Shown piece after piece: positions 1 through 8,895 of a stretch of DNA of 64,000 nucleotides (position 1 is the first letter of the stretch; each line of letters begins with the position of its first letter). Source of the DNA: Kutzneria chonburiensis (lineage in GTDB: Bacteria; Actinomycetota; Actinomycetes; Mycobacteriales; Pseudonocardiaceae); NCBI RefSeq assembly GCF_028622115.1, contig NZ_CP097263.1, positions 930,001 to 994,000 of the forward strand, in the 5' to 3' direction. The translations under genes and the position numbers were made by a program. The notes beneath the pieces are model-generated. The model was given only the letters and a program-made list of their open reading frames with translations. It did no database searches and was not told the DNA's origin.

Positions 1-1614
1 GCAGCCGATCTCGTCCCCGAGCGTGCCGCGGTGATCTGCGGCCAACGCCGGGTGACCTACGCCGAACTGGACGAGCGAGCCAACCGGCTGGCCAACCACC
101 TGGCCGCCGCCGGCGTGCGGCCGGGCGACCACGTCGGCGTCCACTCGCGGAATTCCATTGAGATGGTGGAAAGCATGCTCGCGGCCTACAAGCTGCGGGC
201 GGTCGCCATCAACGTCAACTACCGGTACACCAGCGCCGAGCTGCGCTACGTGTTCGACAACTCCGACCTCGTCGCGCTGGTGCACGAACGCCGTTACGCA
301 CCGTTGGTGGCCGAGGTGCTGCCGGACGTGCCGCGCCTGCGCCACGTGATCTACACCGACGACGGCTCGAACGAGAACGTGTCCTATTCCGCCGTCGAGT
401 ACGAGGCGGCGCTGGCCGGCGCGAGCCCGGCCCGGGATTTCCCCGAACGCAGCCCGGACGACATCTACATCCTCTACACCGGCGGCACGACCGGCTACCC
501 CAAGGGCGTGCTGTGGCGGCAGGAGGACGTGTGGCGCGTGCTCGGCGGCGGCATCGACTTCATCACCGGCGTGCCGGTCGAGGACGAGTGGCAGCAGGCC
601 CGGCAGGGCCAGGCCTACGGGCTGGTCCGGCTGTGCGCCCCGCCCATGATCCACGGCGCCGCGCAGTGGGGCGTGTTCGGTGCGCTGTTCACCGGCAGCA
701 CCGTCGTGCTGCTGCCGCAGTTCGACGCCGACGAAATCTGGCGGGCAGTGCAGCAGCACAAGGTCCAGGTGATGATGATCGTCGGCGACGCCATGGCTCG
801 GCCGCTGATCGAGTCCTATCGGGACGGTTCGTACGACGCGTCCTCGCTGGCCGCGATCTCCAGCAGTGCGGCGCTGTTCTCCAAGGCCGTCAAGGAGGAG
901 TACGTCGCCGCCTTCCCCAATGTCGTTATCACGGACGCGATCGGCGCGTCCGAGACCGGCTTCACGGGCATCGGTGTCGTGCAGAGCGGGGCGCCGCAGA
1001 ACGGTGGCCCACGGGTGAAGGCCGACCCGGCCAGCGTCGTACTCGGCGACGACGGCCGACCGGCCCCGCCCGGCGTGATCGGGAAACTGGCCCGTGGCGG
1101 GCACATTCCGCTCGGCTACTACAAGGATGAGGCAAAGACCGCGGCGCTGTTCACCGAGGTGGACGGCAAACGCTATGCCGTGCCAGGGGATTTCGCGCGT
1201 CTCGAGGAGGACGGCACCGTGACCCTGTTGGGGCGCGGCAACATGTGCGTCAACACCGCGGGGGAGAAGGTGTTCCCCGAGGAGGTCGAGGGCGTCCTCA
1301 AGTCGCATCCCGACGTCTTCGACGCGCTGGTGCTCGGCATCCCGGACGAGCGGCTCGGTCAGCGCGTCGCCGCCGTCGTGCAGACGAGGTCGGGGCGGAC
1401 ACTGTCCTTCGACGAGCTCGATGCCCATGCACGCCAACAGATCGCTGGTTACAAGGTGCCGCGTAGCATCTGGCTGGTCGACGAGATCAGCCGGCTCCCC
1501 AGCGGCAAACCCGACTACCGGTGGGCGCGGGAGCTCGTCGCCGAACGCGCGCCATCGGTCGAGGTCCAGACCACCGCCGGGCTGGGAGGCTCTCGTGCGC
1601 ACGGCACTGTGTGA
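1..1614 (+). CDS. fadD17: acyl-CoA ligase, FadD17-like, 5'-truncated by window edge
   Basis: Class I adenylate-forming enzyme that would activate a fatty or steroid side-chain acid to its CoA thioester. The frame is open from base 1, so the true start lies outside the window; the GTG at 31 is internal. The AMP-binding loop YTGGTTGYPKG is near codon 159 of the fragment, and the C-terminal lysine region ends in SGKPDYRW. It lies next to a FadE26/FadE27-type pair and an mce4-type operon, as fadD17 does in Mycobacterium tuberculosis, which supports a cholesterol side-chain substrate; that specificity is an inference. Its end overlaps the next gene by 20 bases, suggesting translational coupling. 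Confidence 0.85.
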   Translation, partial: AADLVPERAAVICGQRRVTYAELDERANRLANHLAAAGVRPGDHVGVHSRNSIEMVESMLAAYKLRAVAINVNYRYTSAELRYVFDNSDLVALVHERRYAPLVAEVLPDVPRLRHVIYTDDGSNENVSYSAVEYEAALAGASPARDFPERSPDDIYILYTGGTTGYPKGVLWRQEDVWRVLGGGIDFITGVPVEDEWQQARQGQAYGLVRLCAPPMIHGAAQWGVFGALFTGSTVVLLPQFDADEIWRAVQQHKVQVMMIVGDAMARPLIESYRDGSYDASSLAAISSSAALFSKAVKEEYVAAFPNVVITDAIGASETGFTGIGVVQSGAPQNGGPRVKADPASVVLGDDGRPAPPGVIGKLARGGHIPLGYYKDEAKTAALFTEVDGKRYAVPGDFARLEEDGTVTLLGRGNMCVNTAGEKVFPEEVEGVLKSHPDVFDALVLGIPDERLGQRVAAVVQTRSGRTLSFDELDAHARQQIAGYKVPRSIWLVDEISRLPSGKPDYRWARELVAERAPSVEVQTTAGLGGSRAHGTV

Positions 1615-2689
1615 CCGGTTCGGCATCGAACACCCGATCTTCGGCTTCACGCCGTCCGAGCACGTCGCCGCGGCGATCAGCCGCGCCGGCGGGCTGGGTG
1701 TGCTGGGCTGCGTCCGCTTCAACGACCCGGCCGAGCTGGACGCCGCGCTGACCTGGATGGACGAGAACACCGACGGCCGGCCGTACGGTGTCGACGTGGT
1801 GATGCCGGCGAAGATCCCCACCGAGGGCACCGCGGTCGATCTCGACGCCCTGATTCCGCCCGGGCACAGGGATTTCGTCGATCGGACCTTGATCGAGCTC
1901 GGCGTGCCGCCGCTGGATTCCCACGGCGCCGGCGTGTTGGGCTGGCTGCACTCCGTTGCACGGTCCCATGTGGACGTTGCCCTGCAACATCCGATCCGCC
2001 TGATCGCCAACGCCCTCGGCTCGCCGCCGGTCGACGTCATCGAACAGGCGCACCGCCATGACGTGCCCGTCGCCGCGCTCGCCGGCAAGGCCGAGCACGC
2101 CCGTCGGCACGTCGACAACGGCGTGGACATCGTTGTGGCGCAAGGCTACGAGGCCGGCGGGCACACCGGCGAGATCGCCAGCATGGTGCTCGTGCCCGAG
2201 ATCGTCGACGCCGTCGGGGCCGACGTGCCCGTGCTCGCGGCCGGCGGCATCGGCAGCGGCCGCCAACTCGCCGCCGCCCTCGCCCTGGGCGCGTCCGGCG
2301 GTTGGCTCGGCTCGTGCTGGCTGACCACCGCCGAATACTCCGTCGGCCTGCCCGTCTCCGCCACCCAGCAGGCGTTGCTCGCCGCCGGCTCCAGCGACAC
2401 CGTGCGGACCCGGATCTACACCGGCAAACCGGCACGGCTGCTCAAGACCCGGTGGACCGAGGCGTGGGCCCGGCCCGACGCCCCCGAGCCGCTGCCCATG
2501 CCGCTGCAGAACCTGCTCGTCGCCGACGCCCACCAGCGGATCGCCAGTTCCGGCGATCCCAGCGTCGTGTCCATGCCCGTCGGCCAGATCGTCGGGCGGA
2601 TGAACGAGATCCGTCCCGTCGCCGCTGTCATGGCCGACCTGCTGCGGGAGTTCGACGAGACCCTCACCCGGCTGGACAAGCTTCGTTAG
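1595..2689 (+). CDS. nitronate monooxygenase / 2-nitropropane dioxygenase family protein
   Basis: FMN-dependent TIM-barrel oxidoreductase, 364 aa. The start chosen is GTG 1595, preceded by a GGGAGG-type ribosome binding site; a longer frame from 1421 would read backwards into the ligase gene. Visible family features are the N-terminal FGIEHPIFGF, the central AQGYEAGGHTG and the phosphate-binding VLAAGGIGSGRQLAAAL. It may oxidise nitronates or act on an enoyl or flavin-dependent step in the steroid locus; the substrate cannot be read from sequence. It overlaps the upstream ligase and ends four bases into the convergent membrane protein gene. Confidence 0.8.
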   Translation: MRTALCDRFGIEHPIFGFTPSEHVAAAISRAGGLGVLGCVRFNDPAELDAALTWMDENTDGRPYGVDVVMPAKIPTEGTAVDLDALIPPGHRDFVDRTLIELGVPPLDSHGAGVLGWLHSVARSHVDVALQHPIRLIANALGSPPVDVIEQAHRHDVPVAALAGKAEHARRHVDNGVDIVVAQGYEAGGHTGEIASMVLVPEIVDAVGADVPVLAAGGIGSGRQLAAALALGASGGWLGSCWLTTAEYSVGLPVSATQQALLAAGSSDTVRTRIYTGKPARLLKTRWTEAWARPDAPEPLPMPLQNLLVADAHQRIASSGDPSVVSMPVGQIVGRMNEIRPVAAVMADLLREFDETLTRLDKLR

Positions 2690-3096
2690 CGGCTGGCCAC
2701 CCAGTCCGCCAGCCGCTCGAGCGACTCCCGGCTGTGCGGGTCGATGCCGCGACGCGAGCGGCCGAACGCGTACACCCTCGTGCGGCGCTCCTCGTCCCCG
2801 TCCCGCCAGAGCAGCGCGCTGCCTTCCTGATCCACGCCCGTCACCGCGTGCGTCGGGATCGACACCGTCCTCACCCATCCGCGCACCCTGACCGTGTCGG
2901 CCGTGCAGTCGACGCCACACTCCGTGCCGCGCACGCTCAGCGTGATCGCTACCAGCAACGCCACCACCAGCAGCGGAATCCGCAGGCCGCCGCCGACCAC
3001 CGGCCCCGCCAGGATGAACACGCCGAACGGCAGTAACCAGCTGAGCACGATCGTCGCCACCTGCGACAGGGCGGTCATCCGAAGTCTCAGCGGCAC
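2686..3096 (-). CDS. small membrane protein with PH-like domain
   Basis: 136 aa. Two hydrophobic helices (about residues 10-32 and 38-55) are followed by a short beta-rich, PH-like C-terminal region of about 75 residues containing a GWVRTVSIPTHAVTGV stretch. An in-frame ATG at residue 7 (3078) is an alternative start. It faces the nitronate monooxygenase gene convergently with a four-base overlap. Many actinobacteria carry such two-helix PH-domain proteins of unknown role. I cannot assign a function beyond membrane location. Confidence 0.6.
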   Translation of the reverse strand: MPLRLRMTALSQVATIVLSWLLPFGVFILAGPVVGGGLRIPLLVVALLVAITLSVRGTECGVDCTADTVRVRGWVRTVSIPTHAVTGVDQEGSALLWRDGDEERRTRVYAFGRSRRGIDPHSRESLERLADWVASR

Positions 3097-3132
3097 GGGA
3101 CCTGATGGTATCCGGAGGGGGAACCCGCTGGT

Positions 3133-4155
3133 CTAGACGGGGGTGGCGGCCAGGGCGGAGCCGATGTGGCGGAGCTGGGTGGTGGCGCCGCCGAGGGCGA
3201 ACTCATGGCGTTTGGCGGCGGTGAAATACCTGTGCAAAGAGTGGCTGAGGTCGATGCCCATGCCGCCATGGACGTGCACGGCGGTGTGGGCGACGTAGTG
3301 GCCGCCCTCGGCGGCCCAGAACTTGGCGGTGGCGAGCTCGGTGTCGCACGGCAGCCCCTCGGACAGGCGCCAGGCGGCCTGCCACAAGGTGAGCCGGATG
3401 GCCTCGACCTGGATGTACGCGTCGGCAAGCCGCTGGGTGACGGCTTGGAAGCTGCCGATGGGGCGGTCGAACTGCTGCCGGGTACGGGCGTACTCGGTGG
3501 TCAGCTCCAAAGCCCGTTCGACGACGCCGAGTTGAAGGGCGCAAAGGCCGACGATGCCGCGCTGGAGGGCGTAGGAAACGGCGGCGCCGGGCAGGACGCG
3601 GTCGGGACCGAGGTGCACGTCGGAGAGGTCGAGCAGGCAGGAGTCGCCGTCGACAACGGACTGCGGCAGCACGGCGGCCTCGTCGGCCTGCACGATGAAC
3701 AGGCGCAAGCCGTCGGAAGTGCTGGCGGGCACCAGGAAGACGTCGGCGGGGGAGACCAGGGACTTGGACCCGGTCAGCCGCCAGCCGGAGGAAACCTCCG
3801 ACGCCCGCGTAACCGGGGCCAGGGGATCGTCGTTGTTCTCCTCGGACAAGGCGACCGAAAGCACGATCGACCCGGTCAGCGCCGGCCGCACCCAGCGGTC
3901 GACGTGCTCGGCCGTGCCGAACCGGGCCACCGTCGACGCACCCTGCACGATGGACGGCAGGTATGGCGCCGACGACACGGCACGGCCGAGTTCGACCAGC
4001 ACGCTGCACTGCTCCAACAGCCCGAAACCGTTGCCACCGGCCGATTCCGGCAAGGCGGCGGCCAGCACTCCGGACGCCGCCAGGTCCGTCCACTGTGGAT
4101 GCTCACGGACCATGGCGGCCAGATCCCGCTGCGCTTCCGACAACTCGAAGTCCAC
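3133..4155 (-). CDS. fadE27: acyl-CoA dehydrogenase, FadE27-like subunit
   Basis: 340 aa, shorter than a canonical 380-400 aa acyl-CoA dehydrogenase, with an abbreviated N-terminal helical domain. GTG start, 12 bases after the stop of the partner gene, in the same transcript. The beta domain and C-terminal helices (YARTRQQFDRPIGSFQA, VHVHGGMGID) are intact. In M. tuberculosis FadE26 and FadE27 form an alpha2beta2 dehydrogenase acting on the first cholesterol side-chain cycle; this gene and its neighbour are arranged the same way. That they form one heteromeric enzyme here is an inference from gene order. Confidence 0.82.
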   Translation of the reverse strand: MDFELSEAQRDLAAMVREHPQWTDLAASGVLAAALPESAGGNGFGLLEQCSVLVELGRAVSSAPYLPSIVQGASTVARFGTAEHVDRWVRPALTGSIVLSVALSEENNDDPLAPVTRASEVSSGWRLTGSKSLVSPADVFLVPASTSDGLRLFIVQADEAAVLPQSVVDGDSCLLDLSDVHLGPDRVLPGAAVSYALQRGIVGLCALQLGVVERALELTTEYARTRQQFDRPIGSFQAVTQRLADAYIQVEAIRLTLWQAAWRLSEGLPCDTELATAKFWAAEGGHYVAHTAVHVHGGMGIDLSHSLHRYFTAAKRHEFALGGATTQLRHIGSALAATPV

Positions 4156-4167
4156 CGGAGGTTCCTT

Positions 4168-5349
<1,182 letters not shown>

Positions 5350-5373
5350 CCGCGGCCTCCCGGCTCGGCGAGG

Positions 5374-5387
5374 TGGAACGTGTTCTA
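5374..5387. promoter_or_regulatory. KstR-type operator
   Basis: TGGAACGTGTTCTA matches the mycobacterial KstR motif TnnAACnnGTTnnA at every fixed position. It lies between divergent fadE26-like and ferredoxin genes, so it could control both directions. KstR is the TetR-family repressor of cholesterol catabolism; no kstR gene is in this window. Confidence 0.75.
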
Positions 5388-5445
5388 GTAACCGTAGCAC
5401 GGTGTTACCGTGAATCGCGCCCAGCTGATGCGACGGGAGGCGGTC

Positions 5446-5637
5446 ATGGTGATCGAGGTCGACCGGACCATGTGTGAGGCCAACGGCCGGTGCGTTGCGG
5501 CCGCGCCGGACGTGTTCGAGCTGGACAACGACGAGGAACTGGTGATCACCGAGCCGTCGGCCGGCGACGAGGTGGCGCGCCGGGTCGCGGTCGCGGTGGC
5601 CAGCTGCCCGCGCAACGCGCTGCGCGTGACCGGCTGA
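5446..5637 (+). CDS. fdxD: [3Fe-4S]-type ferredoxin, FdxD-like
   Basis: 63 aa from ATG 5446, with GGGAGG ten bases upstream; the longer frame from 5410 lacks a site. Small acidic electron carrier with Cys10, Cys16 and Cys54-Pro. The usual second cluster position (CxxC/HxxC) is Asn13, giving CxxNxxC...CP, as in P450-associated ferredoxins with a variant ligand position. The order fadE26-fdxD-SDR-yrbE matches the mycobacterial mce4 region. Its redox partner (a P450 or a dehydrogenase) is not identifiable here. Confidence 0.8.
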   Translation: MVIEVDRTMCEANGRCVAAAPDVFELDNDEELVITEPSAGDEVARRVAVAVASCPRNALRVTG

Positions 5638-5654
5638 ACGGTCTTGCCCAGAAC

Positions 5655-5668
5655 GAGAACAGATTCTA
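5655..5668. promoter_or_regulatory. possible degenerate KstR-type operator
   Basis: GAGAACAGATTCTA keeps AAC and the terminal A of TnnAACnnGTTnnA but has ATT for GTT and G for the first T. It sits 40 bases before the SDR start in the short gap after the ferredoxin. Plausible weak site only. Confidence 0.3.
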
Positions 5669-5708
5669 GTGTGGCCCGAGTAACACTGGCGGCAACGAGG
5701 AGCGGCGA

Positions 5709-6569
5709 GTGGACTTGGCGGGCAAGGTCGCGATCGTCACCGGTGCGGCGGCCGGACTCGGCCGGGCCGAAGCGCTGGCGCTGGCCGCGGCCGGCGCGTC
5801 GGTGGTGCTGGGCGACGTGGCCGACGCATCCGGTGTGCTGGACGAGATCGAGGCGCTGGGCGGCAAGGCCGAGATCGTCCCGGGTGACGTGGCCGAGCGG
5901 TCCACGGCCGACGCGCTCGTGCAAGCGGCGGTGGAAGGCTTGGGCGGCCTGCACATCGTGGTGAACAACGCGGGCGTGCTGCGTGACCGGATGTTGTTCA
6001 ACATGTCCGACGAAGAGTGGGACACGGTGATCCGCGTGCACCTGCGCGGCCATTTCCTGCTGTCCCGCAACGCCTCGGCCTACTGGCGGCAGCAGTCCAA
6101 ACAGGAGGGCCAGCCGGTGTACGGCCGGCTGGTCAACACCTCGTCGGAGGCGTTCCTGCTCGGCTCCGAAGGCCAGCCCAACTACGCCGCCGCGAAGGCC
6201 GGCATCGTCGCGCTCACGGTCGCGACGTCACGCGGCATGGCCCGCTATGGCGTGAAGGCCAACGCGATCTGCCCGCGCGCCCGCACGGCGATGACCGCGG
6301 GCGTCTTCGGCGACGCGCCGGAGGGCGAGGATCCCCTTTCCCCGCAACACGTCGCGCCGTTCGTCGCCTATCTCGCGTCGCCGGCCGCCGACCACATCAG
6401 CGGGCAGCTCTTCGTCGTGCACGGCGGCATGGTGGCGCTGATCGCCGCCCCGTCGGTCGAGCAGACCTTCCACGCGGCCGACGGCGACTGGGCCGCGGTC
6501 GGCGGCTACTTCGCCGACCGGGATCCGGCGCGAACCTTTGCCTGCACCGAAGTTATGACCCTCGGTTAG
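5709..6569 (+). CDS. hsd4A: SDR oxidoreductase, Hsd4A-like
   Basis: 286 aa, GTG start after GAGGAGCGGCGA. NAD(P)-binding motif TGAAAGLG at residues 11-18, NNAG, and catalytic Tyr159-x3-Lys163. The chain continues about 40 residues beyond a minimal SDR, ending in a region like that of multifunctional-enzyme-type 3-hydroxyacyl-CoA dehydrogenases. Position between ferredoxin and yrbE genes corresponds to Rv3502c, a hydroxyacyl-CoA dehydrogenase of the cholesterol side chain; function by analogy. Ten bases separate it from the next SDR. Confidence 0.8.
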   Translation: MDLAGKVAIVTGAAAGLGRAEALALAAAGASVVLGDVADASGVLDEIEALGGKAEIVPGDVAERSTADALVQAAVEGLGGLHIVVNNAGVLRDRMLFNMSDEEWDTVIRVHLRGHFLLSRNASAYWRQQSKQEGQPVYGRLVNTSSEAFLLGSEGQPNYAAAKAGIVALTVATSRGMARYGVKANAICPRARTAMTAGVFGDAPEGEDPLSPQHVAPFVAYLASPAADHISGQLFVVHGGMVALIAAPSVEQTFHAADGDWAAVGGYFADRDPARTFACTEVMTLG

Positions 6570-6578
6570 GAGACGGCC

Positions 6579-7331
6579 ATGACGGGGCGACTCGACGGCA
6601 AGATCACGCTGATCACCGGCGCGGCCCGGGGACAGGGCGCGGCCGCGGCGCGGCGGTTCGTCGCCGAGGGCGCGCGCGTGATCATCGCCGACGTCAACGA
6701 CGACGCCGGCAAGGCGCTGGCCGACGAGCTCGGCGACGCCGCCGACTACCGGCACCTCGACGTCGGCTCGGAAGCGGAATGGGCCGAGCTGGCGAACTCG
6801 TTGGAACGGCTGGACGTGCTGGTGAACAACGCCGGCGTGCTGCACTTCTCGCCGCTGCCGCAGACCACGCTGGCCGACTACGAGCGCGTGATCCGGATCA
6901 ACCAGGTCGGCACCTTCCTCGGCATGCGCACGGCAGTGCCCCTGATGAAGGAGCACGGCGGCTCCATCGTCAACGTGTCCTCTGTGGAGGGTCTGGCCGC
7001 GATGCCACTCCTGGTGGCCTACACCGCGTCCAAGTTCGCCATCCGCGGCATGACCAAGGTGGCGGCCGTAGAGCTTGGCCGCCACGACATCCGCGTCAAC
7101 TCCGTGCATCCCGGCGCGATCGCCACCGACATGGTCAAGGACGCCCTCGGCGGCCACGACGTCGACATGACGCCCATGTTGAAGAAGCTGGCCATCCGCC
7201 GCGCCGGGAAGCCGGAAGAGGTCGCGAACCTGGTGCTGTTCCTGGCCAGCGACGAGAGTTCCTACTGCACCGGCGGCGAGTTCTCCATCGACGGCGGCGC
7301 GGCCGCCACCCACGCCCTGGCCCCCTCGTGA
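6579..7331 (+). CDS. SDR oxidoreductase (3-ketoacyl/hydroxysteroid dehydrogenase type)
   Basis: 250 aa classical SDR. TGAARGQG cofactor loop, NNAGVL, YTASK with Tyr148 and Lys152, and C-terminal GGEFSIDGG. Close in type to 3-alpha/20-beta-hydroxysteroid dehydrogenases and FabG-like enzymes. An AGGAG site precedes ATG 6579. Its stop overlaps the GTG start of the first YrbE permease by four bases (GTGA), so it is part of the same operon. The exact steroid or acyl substrate is not decidable. Confidence 0.8.
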   Translation: MTGRLDGKITLITGAARGQGAAAARRFVAEGARVIIADVNDDAGKALADELGDAADYRHLDVGSEAEWAELANSLERLDVLVNNAGVLHFSPLPQTTLADYERVIRINQVGTFLGMRTAVPLMKEHGGSIVNVSSVEGLAAMPLLVAYTASKFAIRGMTKVAAVELGRHDIRVNSVHPGAIATDMVKDALGGHDVDMTPMLKKLAIRRAGKPEEVANLVLFLASDESSYCTGGEFSIDGGAAATHALAPS

Positions 7332-8089
7332 TCGTCGCGTTCCGTCAGGTCGGGCGGATCTCGCTGCTGGGTTGGGACGTCGTGCGGGCGGTGCCGCAGC
7401 GGCCCTTCCAGTGGCGCGAGCTGATCCGCCAGTCCTGGTTCTTCGCCAGCGTCACCATCCTGCCGACGGCGATGGTGGCAATCCCGTTCGGCGCGGTCAT
7501 CTCGCTGCACCTGGGCTCGCTGACCAAGCAGATCGGCGCGCAGTCGTTCACCGGCGCGGCCAGCGCGCTGGCGATCATCCAGCAGGCCAGCCCGCTGATC
7601 ACGGCGCTGCTGGTGGCCGGCGCGGGCGGCTCGGCGATGTGCGCGGACGTCGGCGCCCGCACCATCCGCGAGGAGATCGACGCCATGCGGGTGCTGGGCG
7701 TGCCGCCGGTGCAGCGGCTGATCGTGCCCAGGGTGCTGGCCGCGATGTTCGTGTCCATCCTGCTCAACGGCCTGGTCAGCGTGGTCGGCGTGCTGGGCGG
7801 CTACTTCTTCAACGTGATCATGCAGGGCGGCACGCCCGGCGCGTACCTGGCCAGCTTCAACGCCTTGGCCCAGCTGCCGGACCTGATGATCAGTGAGCTC
7901 AAGGCGGTGATCTACGGCTTCATCGCCGGCGTGGTCGCGGCCTACCGCGGGCTCAACCCGTCGGCCGGCCCGAAGGGCGTCGGCGACGCCGTGAACCAGG
8001 CCGTTGTCATCACCTTCCTGCTGCTGTTCCTGGTGAACGTGGTGCTGACCGGCATCTATCTCCAGCTGGTCCCGCCGAAGGGCATGTGA
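7328..8089 (+). CDS. yrbE4A: MlaE-family permease YrbE4A
   Basis: 253 aa integral membrane permease subunit of an Mce lipid importer. The GTG at 7328 overlaps the SDR stop (GTGA); the apparent longer frame from 6017 is a shadow of the SDR genes. Several hydrophobic helices and the conserved EEIDAMRVLGVPPVQRLIVPRVLA segment, which resembles the coupling region contacting the MceG ATPase. No ATPase gene is in the window; in mycobacteria one unlinked MceG serves all mce operons. Followed directly by its paralogue. Confidence 0.87.
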   Translation: MIVAFRQVGRISLLGWDVVRAVPQRPFQWRELIRQSWFFASVTILPTAMVAIPFGAVISLHLGSLTKQIGAQSFTGAASALAIIQQASPLITALLVAGAGGSAMCADVGARTIREEIDAMRVLGVPPVQRLIVPRVLAAMFVSILLNGLVSVVGVLGGYFFNVIMQGGTPGAYLASFNALAQLPDLMISELKAVIYGFIAGVVAAYRGLNPSAGPKGVGDAVNQAVVITFLLLFLVNVVLTGIYLQLVPPKGM

Positions 8090-8895
8090 TGACGACCCCT
8101 GCCGTTCAGCTGGAGAACCTCGGCCGCCAGATGGCGTTCTACGGCCGGGCCATCGCCTGGGCCCCACAGACCCTGCGCCGCTACCCGCGCGAGGTGCTGC
8201 GGCTGCTGGGCGAGGTCAGCTTCGGCAGCGGGGCGCTGGCGGTGATCGGCGGCACGCTCGGCGTGATGATCGGCATGACCCTGTTCACCGGCACGATCGT
8301 CGGCCTCCAGGGCTACTCGGCGCTGAACCAGCTCGGCACCTCGGCGCTGACCGGCTTCATCTCGGCCTACTTCGACACGCGCGAGGTTGCCCCGCTGTCC
8401 GCCGGCCTGGCGTTGTCGGCCACCGTGGGCTGCGGCTTCACCGCCCAGCTCGGGGCGATGCGGATCTCCGAGGAGGTCGACGCCCTCGAAGTGATGGGCG
8501 TGCCCAGCCTGCCGTATCTGGTCACCACGCGTGTACTGGCCGGTGTTGCCGCTGTCATCCCGTTGTATGTCATTGGTCTGCTCTGCTCCTATCTGGCCTC
8601 CCGTGAGATCACCGTGCTGTTCTACGGCCAGTCCGCCGGCACCTACGACCATTACTTCGCGCTGTTCCTGCCACCGGAAGACGTGCTGTGGTCGTTCGGC
8701 AAGGTCATGGTGTTCAGCGTCGTGGTGATCCTCGTGCACTGCTACTACGGCTACACCGCGACCGGCGGCCCGGCCGGGGTCGGCGTGGCCGTCGGCCGCG
8801 CGGTGCGGGCCGCGCTGGTGTCGCAGACCGTCCTGGACTTCTTCCTCAGCCTGGCGATCTGGGGTTCGTCGACCACGGTGCGGATAGCCGGATGA
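8086..8895 (+). CDS. yrbE4B: MlaE-family permease YrbE4B
   Basis: 269 aa if GTG 8086 (overlapping the previous stop as GTGA) is used; the adjacent ATG 8089 is equally possible. Contains the second coupling-type segment SEEVDALEVMGVPSLPYLVTTRVLAG and multiple helices. It would form the membrane channel heterodimer with YrbE4A. The N-terminal RRYPREVLRLLGEVSFGSGALAVIGG is typical of the YrbE B subunit. The stop overlaps the mce4A start as ATGA. Confidence 0.87.
   Translation: MMTTPAVQLENLGRQMAFYGRAIAWAPQTLRRYPREVLRLLGEVSFGSGALAVIGGTLGVMIGMTLFTGTIVGLQGYSALNQLGTSALTGFISAYFDTREVAPLSAGLALSATVGCGFTAQLGAMRISEEVDALEVMGVPSLPYLVTTRVLAGVAAVIPLYVIGLLCSYLASREITVLFYGQSAGTYDHYFALFLPPEDVLWSFGKVMVFSVVVILVHCYYGYTATGGPAGVGVAVGRAVRAALVSQTVLDFFLSLAIWGSSTTVRIAG

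Noticed and set aside
1487-2920. 477-codon leftward frame
   Set aside because: Antisense to the nitronate monooxygenase gene and Gly/Arg/His-rich; no homology features.
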